DNA of 64,000 nt from Psychrobacter sp. I-STPA6b (GCF_020662265.1 NZ_VEWM01000010.1:186001-250000); one strand, 5' to 3'. Shown: positions 8,526-17,531, counted from the first letter of the stretch. Notes: generated from the sequence alone by a model not told the origin. Numbers and translations are program-made.

Positions 8526-9638
8526 ATGTCAATAAAGTCAACAGTTATCCCATTGTTTGCCAAGCGCCAGCATACACCATCTAAAACATTGGCGCTATCA
8601 ATAAAATCTGTACTTGTTTCTGCTTTATTGATGGGTGGTGTCTCTATGACAAGTCATGCTGTTTCGCCTGCATCCGTCAATCATGGAAATGAGATAGACG
8701 GTAACGTAAGTGTTTCGGAGAGCATAGACCAAACCATCAGACAAACCTTGTCTGATGCAGGGATTAAAGTTGCTATTTTGGATATCACCCCCTCAAATCT
8801 ACCCAATATGTATCAAGTCAATTTGGAAGGGCAACCTCCCTTACATATCACTGCTGATGGGCAATATGTCATTCAAGGTGAGTTGCGTCCAAACCCCAGC
8901 CCCATACGTGCCACACCACCAGAGGAAGCAAGCTCATCATTAGGTTCACCAGTGAGTAATGAATTGCGTCAGGCATTATTGGCAAATATGTCACAATTAC
9001 AAAATATGAATGACACAATCCCTTTATATTATACGGCTGTTGATGGAGTGATATGGGGTGCAACAGGTGAGGGCATTCCATTTTTGGTATCAAAAGATGG
9101 TAAATACTTTAGTGAAGGTGAGATTTCCGTCATCAAGGATGGACAGTTTACTGGACTAGATACAGAGTTTGAGCAACGTAAAAATAAGGATATTTTTGCC
9201 AAACTTGATGAAGCGCAATTGATTACTTATCCTGCACAAGGCACACCAAAAGCGACAATTTATGTTGCCACAGACATTCATTGTCCGTACTGTCGTCGTT
9301 TGCATCGTCTTATCCCCCAGTTGAACGCTAAAGGTGTGACGGTAAAAACCATTGGTTATCCTGCTTATGAAGAGTCATTTGAGCCAATGCGCCAGATTTG
9401 GTGTGAGCAAGATAGCACACGTCGTCGCCAGTTGTTTGACCAAGCGATGACTCATAATCCTGAGCAGATGGCATTAAATCATTGTACAGATAGCCAAACC
9501 AATCTGTTAATGGGAAATCGTGACTTATCGGCAGGATTGGCAGTATTTGCTACGCCTGCGATTTATCGAGAAGATGGTACTTTGTATGATGCCAACTTTG
9601 AACACCCAGAGTTTTTGCAGTTTCTGGGTGTTGAGTAA
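8526..9638 (+). CDS. DsbC/DsbG-like thiol:disulfide isomerase with doubled N-domain
   Basis: Predicted secreted protein of 370 residues, with a hydrophobic signal segment at about 25-45. The C-terminal thioredoxin fold carries the CPYC active site (253-256) in a TDIHCPYCRRLH context, as in DsbC. It has a second cysteine pair downstream (IWCEQ and NHCTD). DsbC from E. coli is about 236 residues. Here the N-terminal dimerisation-type module seems to occur twice, at about 67-120 and 147-203: each has a beta strand, then a (H/V)I(T)ADG(Q/K)Y(V/F) turn and a final GE(L/I) strand. It is expected to reshuffle disulfides in the periplasm with DsbB/DsbA partners. A methionine start with AAGG about nine bases upstream was used. 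Confidence 0.8.
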   Translation: MSIKSTVIPLFAKRQHTPSKTLALSIKSVLVSALLMGGVSMTSHAVSPASVNHGNEIDGNVSVSESIDQTIRQTLSDAGIKVAILDITPSNLPNMYQVNLEGQPPLHITADGQYVIQGELRPNPSPIRATPPEEASSSLGSPVSNELRQALLANMSQLQNMNDTIPLYYTAVDGVIWGATGEGIPFLVSKDGKYFSEGEISVIKDGQFTGLDTEFEQRKNKDIFAKLDEAQLITYPAQGTPKATIYVATDIHCPYCRRLHRLIPQLNAKGVTVKTIGYPAYEESFEPMRQIWCEQDSTRRRQLFDQAMTHNPEQMALNHCTDSQTNLLMGNRDLSAGLAVFATPAIYREDGTLYDANFEHPEFLQFLGVE

Positions 9639-9711
9639 TGGATTGGCTGAGGACAGGAAAATAATAAGTAGCTGGGCTATCAGTGAGTTAGATAAAATGT
9701 GCTAAGCCCAA

Positions 9712-10371
9712 TTATGGCAACACCACATTAATAATTTTCCAATCTATCAAGCCTTCACGTTGCATTTCTACCGTGAGGGGATAGCCTTTAACACTCCCAG
9801 AGATTTTAAAGCAGTTGATGCCACAGTAACTAAGCTGTGGCTTATCACTATCTTCCCCTTGTGCCATATGTGCTTCTAGGGCTTGCTCTTGTTGCTCCAT
9901 CATAATTTGCATTTGGTTTTTGACCACCGCATCAATATCACCACGCTGAATAATTAAGTCTTGTATCAAGTTTTGTAGATTGACTTGATTACTGGCGATA
10001 GCCCAAGCTGCTGCCAGCTCTTTGGTAGCTTGATTGGCTTGCCCTTGGGTGGTGATGATACGCTCAATATTTTGTGGAGTGATAGCACCATCGACCGAGC
10101 GCTCAATAAACTCGTCGGCAGCTTGATTCAATGCGCTACCACCAAGCTGTGCCACCATTGGGTATTTATTTAATGTGGTAGCAAACTTATAAGAAAGTTG
10201 TTCTTTAAGATTAGGACGCAGTTGTTCATAGTCAATCTGAGCAGATAAAGCTGCGCCGTCTTTGGCTTCATAAGCATTTTTTAGCTGATATGCTGTGTAA
10301 TAGGGTGAGCCAAAAAAGATACCTAAACACAATATGATGATAAAAAATAAAAATGCAGTGAATTTCTTCAT
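9712..10371 (-). CDS. DUF2939 domain protein
   Basis: The 219-residue product has an N-terminal membrane anchor (about 4-24) followed by a helical domain starting SPYYTAYQLKNAYEAKDG, which is the DUF2939 pattern. It is predicted to face the periplasm. The family has no known function. It is convergent with the dsbC-like gene and divergent from dnaJ, sharing a roughly 225-base intergenic region that contains a parS palindrome. Confidence 0.7.
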   Translation of the reverse strand: MKKFTAFLFFIIILCLGIFFGSPYYTAYQLKNAYEAKDGAALSAQIDYEQLRPNLKEQLSYKFATTLNKYPMVAQLGGSALNQAADEFIERSVDGAITPQNIERIITTQGQANQATKELAAAWAIASNQVNLQNLIQDLIIQRGDIDAVVKNQMQIMMEQQEQALEAHMAQGEDSDKPQLSYCGINCFKISGSVKGYPLTVEMQREGLIDWKIINVVLP

Positions 10372-10549
10372 GAGCGTATGTCCGTTAGTCTGTCGGTCAA
10401 ATTTAACATATTATTGATATTGGGTTGATAAATCTATCATGCACCTCCATAAATAGCGCACACTTTTACCTTTTTTTTATTATTTTAGCCATATCTATCT
10501 AGTAGTTGCTTACTATTTGATAATACTTATGAGTTTTTTTGTGAGTATT

Positions 10550-10565
10550 GGTTTCACGTGAAACA
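10550..10565. promoter_or_regulatory. parS-like site upstream of dnaJ
   Basis: GGTTTCACGTGAAACA matches the parS consensus at 15 of 16 positions, with a perfect 14-base palindromic core at 10551-10564. It lies 33 bases before the dnaJ start, so ParB binding there could also affect dnaJ expression; that effect is an inference. Confidence 0.8.
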
Positions 10566-10597
10566 GATTAGGCACTGCAATGACGACAGGAGATTTT

Positions 10598-11722
10598 ATG
10601 AGTAAGCGTGATTTTTACGAAGTACTGGGGGTAAGTAAGACCGCCGATGAAAAAGAAATTAAGCGAGCATATCGCAAGCTTGCAATGAAATACCACCCAG
10701 ACCGTAACTCAGATGACCCTGAAGCTGAAGAAAAGTTTAAAGAAGCCTCAATGGCGTATGAAGTATTAAGTGATAGTGATAAACGTGCCGCTTATGACCG
10801 TATGGGTCATGCTGCTTTTGAAAATGGTATGGGTGGCGGTGGTTTTGGTGGTGCAGGTAACTTCCAAGACATCTTTGGCGATATCTTTGGCAACTTTGGT
10901 GATATTTTTGGTCAAGCTCGGGGCGGTGGACGTTCACGCCGAGGCTCAGACTTACGTTATGTTATTGATTTAACCTTAGAAGAAGCAGTGCGTGGCTGTA
11001 AAAAAGAAATCAGCTTTACAGCACCAGCACCTTGTGACACTTGTGATGGTAAAGGTGCAAAAAATGCCTCAGATGTGGTCACTTGTCAGACCTGTCATGG
11101 TCAAGGGCAAGTGCGTATGCAGCAAGGATTTTTTGCAGTACAGCAGACCTGTCCCAACTGTGGTGGCTCAGGAAAACAAATCAAAAATCCATGTAAAGAC
11201 TGTCATGGTAGCGGCGTCAAAGACAAATCGCGTACGCTTGAAGTCTCTATTCCAGCAGGGGTCGATGATGGTGATAGAGTACGCCTAGCGGGTGAAGGCG
11301 AAGCAGGTGGTGCAGGCGTACAAAATGGCGACTTATATGTCGAAGTACGAGTAAAAGAGCATCCCGTATTTAAGCGTCAAGGAGCAGACCTATATATGGA
11401 TGTACCTGTGAGCATTACCGATGCCGCATTGGGTAAAGAAGTGGAAATCCCCACCCTTGATGGCAAAGTAAAAATCAAAGTGGCAGAAGGTACACAAAGT
11501 GGCAAACTATTACGTGTACGTGGTAAAGGGGTGACGCCAGTACGCACTACTATGAAAGGTGATATGATTTGCCGTATTATGGTCGAAACTCCTGTGAACC
11601 TGACTCGTGAGCAAAAAGACTTATTACGCAAATTCCAAGATACTCTAGATGGTGATAGTAAACATCAGCAATCTCCTCATAAAAAGTCTTTCTTTGAGAA
11701 GTTAGGTGATTTTTTTGATTAA
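10598..11722 (+). CDS. dnaJ: Chaperone DnaJ
   Basis: The start used is the ATG preceded by ACAGGAG; an in-frame ATG 18 bases earlier is less likely. The 374-residue product has the J domain with HPD near 33-35, a Gly/Phe-rich linker, and four CxxCxGxG zinc-finger repeats ([32 protein letters not shown], about 143-200). Substrate-binding and dimerisation parts complete the protein. It delivers unfolded clients to DnaK and stimulates its ATPase. dnaK is not adjacent here. A strong terminator follows at 11752. Type I J-protein of usual length. Confidence 0.97.
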   Translation: MSKRDFYEVLGVSKTADEKEIKRAYRKLAMKYHPDRNSDDPEAEEKFKEASMAYEVLSDSDKRAAYDRMGHAAFENGMGGGGFGGAGNFQDIFGDIFGNFGDIFGQARGGGRSRRGSDLRYVIDLTLEEAVRGCKKEISFTAPAPCDTCDGKGAKNASDVVTCQTCHGQGQVRMQQGFFAVQQTCPNCGGSGKQIKNPCKDCHGSGVKDKSRTLEVSIPAGVDDGDRVRLAGEGEAGGAGVQNGDLYVEVRVKEHPVFKRQGADLYMDVPVSITDAALGKEVEIPTLDGKVKIKVAEGTQSGKLLRVRGKGVTPVRTTMKGDMICRIMVETPVNLTREQKDLLRKFQDTLDGDSKHQQSPHKKSFFEKLGDFFD

Positions 11723-11751
11723 GTAGTTTTGATTAAAGTATCGCATTAAAA

Positions 11752-11787
11752 AACTTGTTAAGGTAGTCGCCTTAGCAAGTTTTTTTT
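11752..11787 (+). terminator. dnaJ rho-independent terminator (copy 1 of 3)
   Basis: Arms AACTTGTTAAGG and CCTTAGCAAGTT pair with one wobble around a short loop, followed by a run of Ts. The same hairpin recurs at 12706 and 13898 downstream of the next two genes. Confidence 0.9.
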
Positions 11788-11888
11788 GGAGCTTCTCCCT
11801 ATATACTATTTATAATAAGAAGTATCTCTTTAGTTTAGTGATACCTGAATTCAAAATATGTCTTACCATCACCAACAAAGGAATTCGT

Positions 11889-12668
11889 ATGGAAAAACTC
11901 ATTAACATAATGAAAAGTGATATTGAAGAATTACACCTAAATCGTAAGATAAGTCGAGCGAAGGAGTTATCAGAACAGACAGGGATGCATATTAATCATA
12001 ACGAGTATCCATCGTACTTTTTTGGTGATCCTCAAGCAAAATTTGTACTCGTTCACCTTAATCCTAAACAACAGGATAATTTGTCAGATGGTTACGAAGG
12101 TGATTTTAAGTTTGCCGATTTTGATGAGTATTTTAAATTTCATAGATATTACGGTAAAATTCATTATGGTGAACACTCGAACAAGACACTTAAGTCTCCT
12201 TTCGATCTTAAACAAATTAGATTTATAAAACCATTTAACGTTATTGAATTCAACGATACTGATGGTAAATATTCAAACCTAGAAAAGGTTATAGATAATA
12301 AGTTACAACTTGAGCTTCTGCCCTTTGGTTCAAGTAAATTTGAGACTGCATTAATTAAGGGCGATGCCTTAGAGCCTTATATTGAAACTTTGCTGGATAC
12401 TATAACTAGTCAGAAAAGAGAGTACGTTATATTTTGCGGAAAAGTATTCGAAAGTTTATTAAAAAAATATATTATTTCTAAGAAAGATTATGAGTTCAAA
12501 TTACCCAAAGTAGATGGTTCAGCTGCTAAAAACAATTCTAGGTTTTCCAAGATTATCATAAACTTCAATGATAAAGAGATTTCTGCTGGTATCGCAAAAT
12601 CCTTTGCACAGCAAGGTTTGAACATGTCTGCATATGGTGAAAAATGTTGTCATTTGTATAATCAATAG
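11889..12668 (+). CDS. Unrecognised protein, accessory gene after dnaJ
   Basis: The ATG preceded by AAAGG was chosen over an ORF start 51 bases earlier. The 259-residue product is soluble. It contains a FFGDPQAKFVLVHLNPKQ strand-turn near 34-51, a LLPFGSSKFE segment near 138-147 and a YVIFCGKVFE strand near 180-189. This order loosely resembles the uracil-DNA-glycosylase fold (a loop after the first strand, a central loop, then a late strand), but diagnostic catalytic motifs are not clear. Codon use is AT-rich relative to dnaJ and dapB. It is flanked by two copies of the dnaJ-type terminator and sits in the dnaJ-dapB interval, suggesting acquisition. Confidence 0.6.
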   Translation: MEKLINIMKSDIEELHLNRKISRAKELSEQTGMHINHNEYPSYFFGDPQAKFVLVHLNPKQQDNLSDGYEGDFKFADFDEYFKFHRYYGKIHYGEHSNKTLKSPFDLKQIRFIKPFNVIEFNDTDGKYSNLEKVIDNKLQLELLPFGSSKFETALIKGDALEPYIETLLDTITSQKREYVIFCGKVFESLLKKYIISKKDYEFKLPKVDGSAAKNNSRFSKIIINFNDKEISAGIAKSFAQQGLNMSAYGEKCCHLYNQ

Positions 12669-12705
12669 ATTCTATAACTTGCCATAAAATACCAAAAAAC
12701 TAATA

Positions 12706-12740
12706 AACTTGTTAAGGTAAATGCCTTAGCAAGTTTTTTT
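12706..12740 (+). terminator. dnaJ-type terminator (copy 2 of 3)
   Basis: The hairpin arms are the same as the dnaJ terminator, with loop TAAAT, followed by Ts. It shares an extended upstream AAAAAACTAATAA stretch with copy 3, so copies 2 and 3 are closest relatives. Confidence 0.88.
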
Positions 12741-12770
12741 GCCTGATGTATTCAAAAAGGAAAGTTGTAT

Positions 12771-13826
12771 ATGACCCATCTAATCTCCATCCGCCCAAAA
12801 CCTATACTATTATCCCTCGCAATTTCATTAGTGTGTATGACAGCATTTGCTGATATCACAGCCGATAATATAAATAACCAGTTATGTATAGATAATCCTA
12901 GTTATGAAAATTGTTATGCAGCAGCTCAGCAAGGAGATGCTCAAGTACAAGCTATTTTAGGGCTTATGTATTATGAAGGACAAGGTGTACCACAGTCTTA
13001 TAGTGAGGCAGTAAAATGGTTTCAAAAATCAGCCATGCAAGGTTATGCTCAAGCACAAAATAATTTAGGGGTGATGTATAAGCAAGGACAAGGCATAGTA
13101 CAATCTTATAGTGAAGCAGTGCAATGGTTTCAAAAATCTGCTATGCAAGGTTATGCTAATGCACAATTTAATTTAGGGTTGATGTATGATCAGGCGCAAG
13201 GCGTACCACAGTCTTATAGCGAAGCAGTAAAGTGGTATCAACAAGCAGCCGAGCAAGGATTTGCTGAAGCACAAACTAACTTAGGAGCTATCTATGCACA
13301 AGGACGAGGTGTACCGCAGTCCTATAGCGAGGCGGTGAGATGGTATCAAGAAGCAGCAGATCAGGGACACGCTATTGCACAACATAATTTGGGATTTATG
13401 TATGATAATGGTCAAGGTGTAATACAGTCAGACAGTGAAGCGTTTAACTGGTACCAAAAGGCAGCCGAGCAAGGATATGATAAAGCACAGTATAATTTAG
13501 GTATTATGTATATACAGGGGCAAGGAATAGCACAATCTTATAGTGAGGCAAAGAAATGGTTTCAACAAGCAGCCGAGCAAGGGCATACTCAAGCACAGTT
13601 TAATTTAGGGGTTATGTATTCTAAAGGACTAGGTGTTCCACGGTCTTATACTGAGGCTTTTAACTGGTATCAAAAAGCCGCCGAGCAAGGGCATGCTGAA
13701 GCACAATATAACTTAGGGGTTATGTATGAAAATGGTTTAGGTGTGCCACAATCCTATACTGAAGCCATTAAGTGGTATCAAAAATCGGCTTCTCAAGGGT
13801 ATGAGCAAGCACAACAAGCCTTGTAG
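12771..13826 (+). CDS. Secreted Sel1-repeat protein, copy A
   Basis: The start is set at the ATG matching the paralogue (MTHLISIRPKP), with AAAAGGAAAG upstream. A signal peptide covers about residues 1-28 (SLVCMTAFA before ADITADN). A short cysteine-containing segment follows, then eight Sel1-like TPR repeats of 36 residues (consensus AQxNLGxMYxxGxGVPQSYSEAxKWYQxAAxQG). Sel1 proteins usually scaffold protein-protein interactions in the envelope. Relative to copy B the gene ends early: a TAG at 13824-13826 replaces the CAG of copy B, removing a five-residue tail, and the following bases still resemble that tail. No partner is evident. Confidence 0.85.
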   Translation: MTHLISIRPKPILLSLAISLVCMTAFADITADNINNQLCIDNPSYENCYAAAQQGDAQVQAILGLMYYEGQGVPQSYSEAVKWFQKSAMQGYAQAQNNLGVMYKQGQGIVQSYSEAVQWFQKSAMQGYANAQFNLGLMYDQAQGVPQSYSEAVKWYQQAAEQGFAEAQTNLGAIYAQGRGVPQSYSEAVRWYQEAADQGHAIAQHNLGFMYDNGQGVIQSDSEAFNWYQKAAEQGYDKAQYNLGIMYIQGQGIAQSYSEAKKWFQQAAEQGHTQAQFNLGVMYSKGLGVPRSYTEAFNWYQKAAEQGHAEAQYNLGVMYENGLGVPQSYTEAIKWYQKSASQGYEQAQQAL

Positions 13827-13897
13827 AATCTGAGGCAGTAGTTGCACTAGGTATATAAAATCACTAAATTATTTTCTAATAGTTCAAAAAACTAATA

Positions 13898-13935
13898 AAC
13901 TTGTTAAGGTAAATGCCTTAGCAAGTTTTTTTTGG
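13898..13935 (+). terminator. dnaJ-type terminator (copy 3 of 3)
   Basis: The 30-base hairpin core is identical to copy 2, followed by eight or more Ts. It ends Sel1 copy A and precedes copy B, consistent with duplication of a terminator-plus-gene unit. Confidence 0.88.
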
Positions 13936-13981
13936 TTTAAAATAAAGTTATCAATATATAAATTAAAAAGGCAACTCTAAC

Positions 13982-15052
13982 ATGATCCATCTAATCTCCA
14001 TCCGCCCAAAACCTCTATTACTATCCATCTCACTTTTGCTAGCGAGTATGTCAGCATTTGCTGATATCACAGCCGATAATATAAATAACCAGTTATGTAT
14101 AGATAATCCTAGTTATGAGACTTGTTATACAGTCGCCGAGCAAGGAGATGCTATTGCACAAAATAATTTAGGTGTGATGTATCAACAGGGAATAGGAGTA
14201 TCACAGTCTTATACTGAAGCGGTAAAATGGTATCAAAAGGCAGCAGAACGGGGGAATGTTGTAGCCCAATATAATTTAGGGTTGATGTATAAACAAGGAC
14301 GAGGTGTGCCACAGTCATATAGTGAGGCTGTAAAATGGTATCAGCAATCAGCAACACAAGGATTTGTTGATGCTCAGATAAATTTAGGTGTTATGTATAA
14401 GCAGGGATTAGGTGTAGTACAATCGAACAGTGAGGCTTTTAAGTGGTTTCAAATAGCAGCAGAGCAAGGAGATGTTGATGCACAAACTAATTTAGGAATT
14501 ATGTATGAAAATGGTTTAGGTGTGCCGCAGTCATATAGTAAGGCAGTAAGGTGGTATCAAAAGGCTGCCGAGCAAGGAGATGCTAAAGCACAATATAATT
14601 TAGGGGTAATGTATTATGAAGGACAAGGTGTAGCACAGTCTTATAGTGAAGCATCTAAATGGTATCAAAAAGCAGCTGAGCAAGGACTTGCTATGGCCCA
14701 AACGAATTTAGGTAATATGTATACCGAAGGACAAGGCGTCGCACCGTCGGATAGTGAAGCAGTAAAATGGTTTCAAAAAGCCGCACATCAAGGATATGCC
14801 CAAGCACAATATAATCTAGGTGTTAGGTACTATCAGGGTCAAGGTGTTCCACAATCTGATAGTGAAGCAATCAAATGGTTTCAAAAGGCAGCCGAGCAAG
14901 GGTATCCTGATGCACAGTTTAATTTAGGGATGATGTATGAAAAAGGATTAAGTGTGCCACAATCCTACACTAAAGCAGCAACATGGTATCAAAAAGCTGC
15001 GGCTCAGGGTGATGAGCAAGCTCAACAAGCCTTGCAGCGTTTGAGGCAGTAG
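13982..15052 (+). CDS. Secreted Sel1-repeat protein, copy B
   Basis: The 356-residue product is a tandem paralogue of the preceding gene. The N-terminal 12 residues and the segment ADITADNINNQLCIDNPSYE after the signal peptide are virtually identical, then eight 36-residue Sel1 repeats diverge in detail. It ends QRLRQ, the tail missing from copy A. It is predicted to be periplasmic or secreted. AAAAAGG lies upstream of the start. The next downstream element is a terminator containing a parS palindrome. Role is likely scaffolding in the envelope; specific function unknown. Confidence 0.85.
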   Translation: MIHLISIRPKPLLLSISLLLASMSAFADITADNINNQLCIDNPSYETCYTVAEQGDAIAQNNLGVMYQQGIGVSQSYTEAVKWYQKAAERGNVVAQYNLGLMYKQGRGVPQSYSEAVKWYQQSATQGFVDAQINLGVMYKQGLGVVQSNSEAFKWFQIAAEQGDVDAQTNLGIMYENGLGVPQSYSKAVRWYQKAAEQGDAKAQYNLGVMYYEGQGVAQSYSEASKWYQKAAEQGLAMAQTNLGNMYTEGQGVAPSDSEAVKWFQKAAHQGYAQAQYNLGVRYYQGQGVPQSDSEAIKWFQKAAEQGYPDAQFNLGMMYEKGLSVPQSYTKAATWYQKAAAQGDEQAQQALQRLRQ

Positions 15053-15118
15053 GTGGAGTTTGTCAAACTATCAAAATGAGCATTATCAATCTTATCTTAT
15101 CAACGAAACCCGAAAATC

Positions 15119-15158
15119 AACCCCAAAAGTTTCACGTGAAACCTTTGGGGTTTTATTT
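15119..15158 (+). terminator. Terminator hairpin with embedded parS palindrome
   Basis: Outer arms AACCCCAAA and TTTGGGGTT (15119-15127, 15144-15152) enclose the self-complementary parS core, giving a long hairpin followed by a T-rich tail (TTTTATTT). It ends Sel1 copy B. Confidence 0.85.
15128..15143. promoter_or_regulatory. parS-like site inside a terminator
   Basis: AGTTTCACGTGAAACC has the perfect 14-base GTTTCACGTGAAAC core and matches the consensus at 14 of 16 positions. It forms the apex of the terminator hairpin described at 15119. Confidence 0.75.
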
Positions 15159-15278
15159 GATTTTCTATATTGTGGCTGTGCTTAAAGTGCCATTTCAAAC
15201 CCTATTACAAACACCATCAAAAAATAAGAATATGCTATGATAAAGACAATTTTTCGCAGATAAACAGAGCAAGACCTT

Positions 15279-16115
15279 ATGACAAATGAAGCAAAAAGTA
15301 CAACCAAACTAACAAAAATCGGTGTTATCGGTGCAGGCGGACGCATGGGGCGGATGCTGATTGAAGCCGTCAATGATAATCCAAACAGCAAACTAACCGC
15401 CGCCATTGAGCGAGCAGGCTCAAGCCTTATTGGGGTTGATGCAGGTGAGTTAGTCGGCATATCTAAATTAGGCGTGGCGTTAAGTGATGACCTAGAAAAA
15501 GTGATTGCAGATATTGACGTATTGATTGACTTTAGTTTGCCTGATGCCACTGCACACAATGTGCAACTATGTGCCAAACACAACACAGCGATGGTCATCG
15601 GTACAACAGGGCTAAATGAAACCCAAGAGCAACAGCTTAATGATGCCAGTGAGCAAATTACCATTGTCTATGCAGGTAACTACTCAACTGGGGTTAATGT
15701 GTCACTCAAACTCATTGAAATGGCAGCCAAAGCTTTTGGCGAAACTGCTGATATTGAAGTCATCGAAGCTCATCATAAGCACAAAATTGATGCCCCCTCA
15801 GGTACTGCTTATATGATGGCAGATGCCGCTGCTACTGCCCGTGGACAAAACCTTAAAGAGGTTGCCATCTATGGACGCGAAGGGCAAACAGGTGAGCGTC
15901 AGCAAGGTAGCATTGGTATCCATGCCATTCGTGGTGGTGAAATCGTTGGTGAGCATACAGTGATGTTTATCGCTGATGGTGAGATTGTGGAGATTACCCA
16001 CAAAGCCCAAAACCGCATGACCTTTGCCAGTGGGGCAGTACGAGCCGCCGTATGGGCAGTAGAGCAATCAGACGCAGGGCGTTATGATATGCAAGATGTG
16101 TTGGGGCTTAAGTAA
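15279..16115 (+). CDS. dapB: 4-hydroxy-tetrahydrodipicolinate reductase
   Basis: The 278-residue product has the NAD(P)-binding [13 protein letters not shown] motif (about 15-27) and the family signature with the catalytic histidine and lysine in [15 protein letters not shown] (about 162-176). It carries out the reduction step of the diaminopimelate/lysine pathway, feeding peptidoglycan made with MurE and recycled by Mpl (also in this window). Length matches the family. Only three bases separate its stop from the next gene, so they form an operon. dnaJ and dapB flank the accessory block. Confidence 0.96.
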   Translation: MTNEAKSTTKLTKIGVIGAGGRMGRMLIEAVNDNPNSKLTAAIERAGSSLIGVDAGELVGISKLGVALSDDLEKVIADIDVLIDFSLPDATAHNVQLCAKHNTAMVIGTTGLNETQEQQLNDASEQITIVYAGNYSTGVNVSLKLIEMAAKAFGETADIEVIEAHHKHKIDAPSGTAYMMADAAATARGQNLKEVAIYGREGQTGERQQGSIGIHAIRGGEIVGEHTVMFIADGEIVEITHKAQNRMTFASGAVRAAVWAVEQSDAGRYDMQDVLGLK

Positions 16116-16118
16116 GCG

Positions 16119-16934
16119 ATGAACCAAAAAGCAGTTCAAACCCTACTAGGAATACTGGTATTGGCATTACCCATCAGTGCGGTTGCTCAATACCAAACCT
16201 ACGTCATTGACACCTATGGCGGTGCGTCACTTGTGCCATCAGTTCGACAGCAGTTAAATGACGTATCGGCAGGGGGTAGTGTTTCGGTGTATCAAGACAA
16301 ATTGGTATTACGCACTACGCCAGCGGGCTATCAAGCAGTACAGCAGTTATTAAGGCAGATTGATACTGCGCCACAGCCTGTTTTGGTTGCGGTGCGAGTA
16401 GGCACAACTACCAATAGCACAAACAATCTTAGCCAAGGGCAAGTGTATATTAACCAGTCTGGTATCGCTGTTAATGGACAATTTGCCAACCAGCAAAGCA
16501 GTGCACAACAAAATAGCCTGTATCAGGTGCAAACGCTATCAGGCAAACCTGCCAGTATCAGTACCAGTACACTGTTAGCCCTAGCTCAGCCCAGTCAAAG
16601 TTTGCTATATACTCAAAATAGGGTGGGTTATCATCAACCACAGATACAGATTCGTATCCAAAATCAGCCATTAGTAACTATCGACCAAGGTATCTCGGTT
16701 GTTCCCAAAATATTGGCGAATGGACAAGCCGAAGTGTCTATTTTACAGTCGCAGGCATCACTGACGGGTAAGACGAATGTGCCAGTACAAACACAGCAGT
16801 TAAATACACAGATTATAGTACCACGTGGGCAGTGGGTAACGATTGGTGAGGTCGTGCAGAATACACAGGGGGGGAGTAATAGTAGCCAATATGGCTTAAG
16901 CAATCAGCAACCAATACAAATTAAGATTGATTAA
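16119..16934 (+). CDS. Secretin-domain-like periplasmic protein
   Basis: The 271-residue product has an N-terminal signal peptide (cleavage after about residue 23, ISAVAQ). The first 90 residues resemble a secretin short N-domain: VLRTTPAGYQAVQQLLRQIDTAPQPVLVAVRV (a domain-end pattern seen in PilQ/GspD-like proteins). The C-terminus (QLNTQIIVPRGQWVTIGEV) resembles the final strands of the secretin fold. It is much shorter than a real secretin and lacks an evident lip region, so it is probably a stand-alone relative. It begins three bases after dapB and is likely translationally coupled. Function unknown. Confidence 0.65.
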   Translation: MNQKAVQTLLGILVLALPISAVAQYQTYVIDTYGGASLVPSVRQQLNDVSAGGSVSVYQDKLVLRTTPAGYQAVQQLLRQIDTAPQPVLVAVRVGTTTNSTNNLSQGQVYINQSGIAVNGQFANQQSSAQQNSLYQVQTLSGKPASISTSTLLALAQPSQSLLYTQNRVGYHQPQIQIRIQNQPLVTIDQGISVVPKILANGQAEVSILQSQASLTGKTNVPVQTQQLNTQIIVPRGQWVTIGEVVQNTQGGSNSSQYGLSNQQPIQIKID

Positions 16935-17003
16935 TATAAAGGTTGCTGAAAGTATAGAAGTTTGAATAATTACCTTACTAATGAAACATTATTACTGATG
17001 TTT

Positions 17004-17531
17004 TTAGGCTTTCACAGTAACTGGCTGTTTTTCTCGTTGCTTAACGACCTTACGTACTTTTTCACGCGCACGGGTTTGTTTTAGCCGAGAAAGATAATCA
17101 ACAAACAGTACCCCATTTAAATGATCCATCTCGTGTTGGATACAGACAGCAAGCAGACCATCGACTTCCTCAGTAAACTCATTACCCTCACCATCAATTG
17201 CCTCAATACGAACTTTGGCAGGGCGTTCTACTTTGTCGTAGACATCTGGTACAGAAAGACAGCCTTCTTCATAGGGCTTTTTATCTTCTACCAAAGGCGT
17301 CACTTTGGGATTAATAAATACTCGAGGTGCTGAGCGATCATCAGACAGATCCATTACAATAAGCTGAATATGGCGATCGACCTGTGTGGCAGCCAAGCCA
17401 ATGCCTTTGGCATCATACATGGTCTCAAACATATCTTTTATGAGAGTCTTAATTTCATCGTCAACGACTTTGACAGGCTCTGCAATGGTGCGAAGACGAG
17501 GGTCAGGATAGCTTAAAATTGGTAATAACAT
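17004..17531 (-). CDS. def: Peptide deformylase
   Basis: The 175-residue product carries all three PDF motifs: GIGLAATQ (about 44-51), EEGCLSVP with the metal-binding cysteine (about 91-98) and QHEMDHLNG with two metal histidines and the catalytic glutamate (about 132-140). It removes the formyl group from nascent proteins at the ribosome. Length is normal. No fmt neighbour is present, in contrast to the common def-fmt arrangement. It is convergent with the secretin-like gene. Confidence 0.96.
   Translation of the reverse strand: MLLPILSYPDPRLRTIAEPVKVVDDEIKTLIKDMFETMYDAKGIGLAATQVDRHIQLIVMDLSDDRSAPRVFINPKVTPLVEDKKPYEEGCLSVPDVYDKVERPAKVRIEAIDGEGNEFTEEVDGLLAVCIQHEMDHLNGVLFVDYLSRLKQTRAREKVRKVVKQREKQPVTVKA

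Noticed and set aside
12771..15052. Regular about 108-base periodicity resembling a repeat array
   Set aside because: It is the 36-residue Sel1 protein repeat in an open reading frame, not CRISPR or satellite DNA.
16817..16830. CACGTG-containing sequence as a fourth parS
   Set aside because: Flanking bases (ACCACGTGGGC) do not match the parS consensus arms.
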